In this document: positions 5,322-7,422 of the stretch, piece by piece
How the letters are laid out: each line of letters starts with the position of its first letter
Numbering within the stretch: the first letter of the stretch is position 1
Origin: Alphaproteobacteria bacterium
GTDB lineage: Bacteria; Pseudomonadota; Alphaproteobacteria; Kiloniellales; J153
Reading direction: 5' to 3'
Assembly (NCBI GenBank): GCA_003693905.1
Contig: RFLL01000278.1
Coordinates: forward strand, 1 to 7,422
Length of the DNA: 7,422 nucleotides
The notes under the pieces: generated by a model
Databases searched by the model: none
Seen by the model: only the letters and a program-made list of their open reading frames with translations
What the model was told of the DNA's origin: nothing
Made by a program: the position numbers and the translations under genes

Positions 5322-6998
5322 CACGATCTGGTCATTCGCGAGGCCCTTCTTTTCGATGGCACGGGGGCGCCTGGATACGTGGGCGATCTGGCCGTATCCG
5401 GGGACCGGATCGCCGCTGTGGGACGCGATGTCGGCCGCGGTCGGCGGGAAATCGCAGCCGATGGGCTCGCCCTGTGTCCGGGCATCATCGACACCCACAC
5501 CCATTACGATGCGCAGATCACCTGGGACCCCGGCCTGACGCCGTCGCCCGGTCTGGGTGTCACCACCGTGGTGATCGGCAACTGCGGCTTTGCCATCGCG
5601 CCGTGCCGGCCGGATGACCGCGATCTGACAATGCGCAACCTGACCCATGTCGAAGGCATGTCGCTGGACGTGTTGCGCGCAGGCATCCGCTGGGACTTCG
5701 AGACTTTCCCCGAATACCTCGACGCCATCGCCCGCACCGCAACGGTGCCCAACGTCGCCGCCTTCATCGGCCATTCCCCGGTGCGGACCTGGGTCATGGG
5801 CGAAGACGCCACCCGCCGCGCGGCGAGTGCGGAGGAAATCGCCGCCATGCGCGCGCTCGTGCTGGAGGCGCTGCGGGCCGGGGCGATCGGGTTCGCGACC
5901 TCGACCGCCGGTCAGCACAACGGCGAAGGCGGCGTGCCCATGCCTTCGCGCCTGGCCGACGAGGCCGAGATGCGGGCCCTGAACGGGGCTCTGGGCGAGG
6001 CCGGGCGCGGCCTGTTCATGCTGACCAAGGGGTCGCACACGACGATTGCGTTCCTGGAAAGCCTGGCCGCGGAAAGCGGCCGCCCGGTCATGATCGCCGC
6101 CCTGCTGCACAACAGCACCCGGCCGCAGCAGACCTTCGACGAATTGGACGCGATCGCGGCTGCACAGGACCGCGGCCGGCGCCTGTTCGGACAGGTCTCA
6201 TGCTGCCCTCTGACCAACGATTTCACCCTGTGGTCGGCCTATCCGTTCGAAGGACTGGCGGCGTGGCTGCCGGCGATGCAGGCCGAAGGAGAGGCGCTCA
6301 GGGCGGTCTACGCCGATCCGGAATTTCGCGCCCGGGTCAAGGCCGAGCTCGACCACCCGGCCGGGGTGCGCCTGTTCAACGGCGAATGGGACAAGCTGCG
6401 TCTGCTCGAAGTTGCGCGGCCGGAAAACCGCAACCTCGAAGGGCGCACGGTGGCCGATCTGGCCGCTGCGGCGGGGCGGCACCCGCTTGACTGGATGCTC
6501 GATTTCAGCCTCGCCGAAGGGCTGGACACGCTTTACACCGCCGTGCTGCTCAACTCCGATGAAGAGGCGGTGGGCCGAATGTTGCGCCATCCGTACGCCA
6601 GCATCGCGTTGTCCGACGCCGGCGCGCACCTGACGTTCTTCTGCGATGCCGGGTTCGGGCTGCATCTGCTCGGTCACTGGGTGCGCGAGCGCGCCGCGAT
6701 GCCGATCGAAGAGGCGGTATGGCAGTTGAGCGGCCGTCCGGCCGAAATCTACGGTATCCGCGATCGCGGCCGGCTGGCGCCCGGCATGGCCGCCGATCTG
6801 CTGCTGTTCGACCCGGCGAGCGTCGGCCGCGGTCCGCCGCAACGGGTCCATGACCTGCCGAGCGGGGCGCCGCGGCTGGTGACGCCGGCGCGCGGCGTGC
6901 ACGGGGTGTGGGTCAACGGCGTCCAGGTGGCCGATGCCGGCGGGCCGATCGACGATGACGCCCGTCCGGGTCGGTTGCTGCGCGATTTTGCGGCCTGA
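5319..6998 (+). CDS. D-aminoacylase-like amidohydrolase (long form)
   Basis: The 559-residue product belongs to the amidohydrolase superfamily. A small N-terminal beta domain (DLVIREALLFDGTGAPG) is followed by PGIIDTHTHYDAQ with the HxH metal pair (H60, H62), GNCGFAIAP with C89, GHSPVR (H151) and SDAGAHL (D433, H437). A C-terminal segment, GRLAPGMAADLLLFDP (484-499), completes the beta sandwich. The 29-residue spacing of H60 to C89 equals that recalled for Alcaligenes D-aminoacylase. The protein is about 75 residues longer than that enzyme. The usual HxR segment is replaced by MLTKGSH (234-240), and the following His motif is displaced to LLHN (262-265). It is likely cytoplasmic and would hydrolyse an N-acyl-D-amino acid or a cyclic amide. 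It ends the cluster and is cotranscribed with the persulfide dioxygenase. Substrate unknown. Confidence 0.85.
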   Translation: MHDLVIREALLFDGTGAPGYVGDLAVSGDRIAAVGRDVGRGRREIAADGLALCPGIIDTHTHYDAQITWDPGLTPSPGLGVTTVVIGNCGFAIAPCRPDDRDLTMRNLTHVEGMSLDVLRAGIRWDFETFPEYLDAIARTATVPNVAAFIGHSPVRTWVMGEDATRRAASAEEIAAMRALVLEALRAGAIGFATSTAGQHNGEGGVPMPSRLADEAEMRALNGALGEAGRGLFMLTKGSHTTIAFLESLAAESGRPVMIAALLHNSTRPQQTFDELDAIAAAQDRGRRLFGQVSCCPLTNDFTLWSAYPFEGLAAWLPAMQAEGEALRAVYADPEFRARVKAELDHPAGVRLFNGEWDKLRLLEVARPENRNLEGRTVADLAAAAGRHPLDWMLDFSLAEGLDTLYTAVLLNSDEEAVGRMLRHPYASIALSDAGAHLTFFCDAGFGLHLLGHWVRERAAMPIEEAVWQLSGRPAEIYGIRDRGRLAPGMAADLLLFDPASVGRGPPQRVHDLPSGAPRLVTPARGVHGVWVNGVQVADAGGPIDDDARPGRLLRDFAA

Positions 6999-7020
6999 TC
7001 CTGATCCGTCCGTTCGACCG

Positions 7021-7422
7021 TCAGTCCGAGGCCGCGGCCTGATGCTCGGTGCCGTGGCGCGTCAGTGTGGCGACAAGCCGGCCTTCCTCGACCGCATGGC
7101 AGGCTACACGCACGTCGCCAATCAGGCGCGACTCCGGTGCTTCGCGCCGGCAGCGGTCGTTGGCATGGGGGCAGCGCGGATGGAACGTGCATCCGGGCGG
7201 CGGTGTGATCGGGTCCGGCACTTCGCCGGCAACCGGCTGGCGCGGACGCCCCGACAGTTCCAGATCGGGAATCGCGTCCATCAGCATCCGCGTGTAGGGG
7301 TGCTGCGGGGCACGGAACAGCGTCGTCGCTTCGCCCCATTCGACCAGTCGGCCGAGGTACATGACGCCGACGTAGTCCGAGAAGTTGTAGACCACGGCCA
7401 GGTCGTGCGAAATCAGCAGATA
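7021..7422 (-). CDS. Dipeptide/oligopeptide ABC transporter ATP-binding protein, C-terminal part
   Basis: The frame runs in from beyond the window end and gives the last 133 residues, stopping at the TGA complementary to 7021-7023. It opens with [11 protein letters not shown], the H-loop (switch histidine) of ABC ATPases. [11 protein letters not shown] and then [13 protein letters not shown] mark the oligo_HPY C-terminal extension specific to Opp/Dpp-type importers. The cysteines C78, C84, C91 and C108 (C-x5-C, C-x6-C, C-x16-C) match the conserved cysteines of this extension, reported to bind an iron-sulfur cluster in some OppD/DppD proteins. The Walker motifs lie outside the window. The protein would energise uptake of peptides or similar solutes at the inner membrane. 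It converges on the amidohydrolase with only 22 bp between stops, and it could import that enzyme's substrate, but it is not in the same operon. Confidence 0.9.
   Translation of the reverse strand, partial: YLLISHDLAVVYNFSDYVGVMYLGRLVEWGEATTLFRAPQHPYTRMLMDAIPDLELSGRPRQPVAGEVPDPITPPPGCTFHPRCPHANDRCRREAPESRLIGDVRVACHAVEEGRLVATLTRHGTEHQAAASD

Noticed and set aside
5172..6110. A 312-codon minus-strand frame across the junction of the persulfide dioxygenase and amidohydrolase genes
   Set aside because: It opposes two genes with intact catalytic motifs, and its translation is low-complexity and Gly/Arg/His-rich.
6999..7020. Terminator between the amidohydrolase and the ABC ATPase
   Set aside because: The 22-bp gap has no stem with a U tract. 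A GCGGCC/GGCCGC pairing across it would need a 34-nt loop and reaches into both genes.
6990..7043. Direct repeat GCGGCCTGAT at 6990-6999 and 7034-7043 around the convergent stops, considered as an attachment site or insertion scar
   Set aside because: It is only 10 bp in a GC-rich context, and both copies lie in or next to coding sequence ending in alanine codons. No mobile gene is nearby, so chance is sufficient.

Overview
The window is GC-rich (about two thirds GC by eye) and densely coded, with short gaps. Codon use and gene content fit an alphaproteobacterium, possibly Rhodospirillales or Rhizobiales. That is an inference from gene families, because no rRNA or other taxonomic marker is present. 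I see no mobile element, CRISPR array, tRNA or rRNA.

Layout. (1) Positions 1-146 (+) hold the last 47 codons of an alpha/beta hydrolase. (2) A possible terminator hairpin (163-189) separates it from a convergent SAM-dependent methyltransferase (190-996, -). (3) A divergent intergenic region of about 150 bp (997-1147) carries a plausible promoter for the methyltransferase. (4) Four genes on the + strand follow: an old-yellow-enzyme/FAD two-domain oxidoreductase of the StcD (N-methylproline demethylase) / trimethylamine dehydrogenase type (1148-3229); a DapA-superfamily lyase/deaminase that lacks DHDPS diagnostic residues (3327-4232); a persulfide dioxygenase-rhodanese fusion (4255-5319); and a long D-aminoacylase-like amidohydrolase (5319-6998). 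The last three are tightly packed, with a 22-nt gap and then a 1-nt stop/start overlap. A 97-bp gap with an imperfect inverted repeat separates them from the first. (5) The 3' part of a dipeptide/oligopeptide ABC transporter ATPase (7021-7422, -) converges on the cluster.

Interpretation (inference). The four + strand genes look like a catabolic module for an N-methylated, probably cyclic amino acid or a derivative of one. The amidohydrolase would release the substrate, the flavoenzyme would remove the N-methyl group as formaldehyde, and the DapA-like enzyme would deaminate or cleave a downstream imine or keto acid. The persulfide dioxygenase-rhodanese fits poorly with simple proline-betaine catabolism and may point to a sulfur-containing substrate or to thiol-linked detoxification. 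The most notable sequence oddities are a three-cysteine iron-sulfur motif and a His/Tyr exchange in the flavoenzyme, and a non-canonical metal site in the amidohydrolase.
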